Source of the DNA: Mayamaea pseudoterrestris | Taxonomy: Eukaryota; Bacillariophyta; Bacillariophyceae; Sellaphorales; Sellaphoraceae | Assembly (NCBI GenBank): GCA_027923505.1 | Contig: BROI01000015.1 | Coordinates: 186,001 to 250,000 of the forward strand | DNA: 64,000 nucleotides | Reading direction: 5' to 3' | Part shown: positions 62,901-64,000 of the stretch, in pieces | How the letters are laid out: every line of letters begins with the position of its first letter | Position numbering within the stretch: position 1 is the stretch's first letter | Position numbers and translations under genes: made by a program | Notes under the pieces: model-generated | Seen by the model: the letters and a program-made list of their open reading frames with translations, nothing else | What the model was told of the DNA's origin: nothing | Databases searched by the model: none

Positions 62901-63149
62901 CCTTTACCTTGGTTTATCCTACAGGGGTCTTATCCTACAAAACGCTAGTTGATTAAGCAGTTCTCTAGAAAGTGAGTTGATTTACGATCGGTCGAGAAAG
63001 AGCGATTGATCAGATGGCTCTTTCAAGACCATTCACGATAGTGAATACTAATCTTGTTTAATCGTGCCTGCGGCTGGCACACATGCAATATTTCAATGAC
63101 GTAGTTGTGAGTAGATGTCTTTTCTGGTACCGCAACGGAGGTTCGAGTA
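62901..63149. other. Unassigned stretch, perhaps LTR of element E
   Basis: About 250 bp with no coding character between fragments D and E. Its place just downstream of the end of E's coding region suggests LTR or 3' untranslated sequence, but no second copy is in the window to prove it. Confidence 0.35.
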
Positions 63150-64000
63150 CTATGCTCGTGCGCCCCCGGCGACGTCTAGGTTCGCGTCAAGCGACTGGAC
63201 TAGATCGTCATTGTGACACTCCCCTTGTAGGTGTGCCAGGACAGGTGTAAGCTCAATGAGCTCCCCTGGAGTCGGCTCCCCTTGAGGCAGTGACGGGTCC
63301 ATAAGGTAGAATTCGAGTTCTCCAGGATCCAAGGTTTCGCCACGCCAGAACAGTAATGGTTTGAGTAGGGGCCATGCGTCGATGTAGGGTAGGTATTTGG
63401 TAAGCGCGTCGGAAGCGTTTTCCTTGCCAGCAATCTTGACGAACTTGATAATTCCGGCTGCTACACACCACCGGATACGGTGATATGCGAGGGCATTGTG
63501 GCGCTTGGTGAGTGTGGATGTAGGCACTGTACACTGCGTGATGACTGATTGGTTATCACCGAGTAGCCATGAAGAGGACTCGATGGGAACACCCATTGCC
63601 ATGAGTGACGCGCGTATGCCTAGGATATGGTCGGTTGCAACGCGTCCGCTCATGAGTTCAGAGCCAAAGGTCGCGTGTTCGACGGTATCTTGAAGTTTGG
63701 CAAACCACTTGAACGGAGTCTGCTGAATGAAGTGAAGGATTCCAGTGCATGCTTTGCCGGTGACTTTGCAATGCATCAGGTTGGCATCTTTGAGGGTAGT
63801 AAGGCGAACTGTCTTGCCCTTTGGTTTCGGCCAGAGTGAAAGGACCTCTTCCTTGGGGTTGTCGTAGACGGTTTGTTGCCAGTCATAGGTTGGTGAGTCG
63901 CCGAAGATGATTTCGTTCTGCGGCCACTGGGTGCGAAAGCGGATGGCTGCCTCGGGAAACTTGCGAAGGTAGCCGCATACACGCTTTACTCGGTCGAGGT
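63150..64000 (-). mobile_element. 3' part of another copia element (element E), running off the window
   Basis: RNase H and C-terminal coding sequence of a copia element related to C (GDNQSVITQ, NALAYHRIRW, ASDALTKYLPYIDA, LLFWRGET), followed by a distinct Pro/Glu-rich tail. The 5' part lies beyond 64000. At least one interruption of the frame is present in the visible part, so it is probably broken. Confidence 0.8.

Overview
The window looks like nuclear DNA of a photosynthetic stramenopile, most likely a diatom. Several predicted proteins start with a signal peptide followed by a phenylalanine at the predicted cleavage site (for example VHA|FAP, ASA|FLL, ADA|FRL), the usual mark of import into a secondary red-lineage plastid. 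Introns are short (about 70-114 nt) with GT-AG ends. The repeats are Ty1/copia retroelements of the general type known from diatoms. The species cannot be named from the sequence alone.

Left part (1 to about 33.95 kb): compact host genes on both strands, often as divergent pairs. Recognisable products are a Gfo/Idh/MocA-like protein lacking its usual catalytic motifs, a prolyl-4-hydroxylase-like dioxygenase, a membrane-anchored HAD phosphatase, a plastid START-like (DUF1997-type) protein, a lumenal Psb31/PsbQ-like photosystem II protein, a plastid SAP-domain protein, asparagine synthetase, homogentisate solanesyltransferase (plastoquinone pathway), a ClpS-like plastid adaptor, an NHE-type Na+/H+ exchanger with a long N-terminal extension, a kelch protein, a secreted PTPS-like protein, a SAM methyltransferase, a DJ-1 protein, a JMJD4-type lysyl hydroxylase, an MYG1-family protein and a large membrane-anchored alpha/beta hydrolase. 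Many of the others are lineage-specific hypotheticals. The genes do not form one pathway; a plastid theme recurs.

Middle (about 33.98 to 39.6 kb): a 176-bp tandem repeat lies between two diverged direct repeats of about 340 bp, followed by an old, broken Ty1/copia element on the plus strand.

Right part (about 40 to 64 kb): a 169-bp satellite array (about 40.0-41.35 kb and 48.3-55.05 kb, all units in one orientation) is interrupted by an old minus-strand copia element (41351-47686, LTRs at both ends) and by fragments of a younger copia family. A complete-looking young element of that family (55575-62201, one 1954-aa reading frame, two LTRs with no difference seen) adjoins the array and cuts into a still older copia fragment. 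Another copia 3' end runs off the right edge. Each satellite unit carries a perfect 17-bp dyad and two smaller inverted repeats, the most striking unexplained signal in the window. The copia elements around the array carry a chromodomain-like stretch between integrase and reverse transcriptase.
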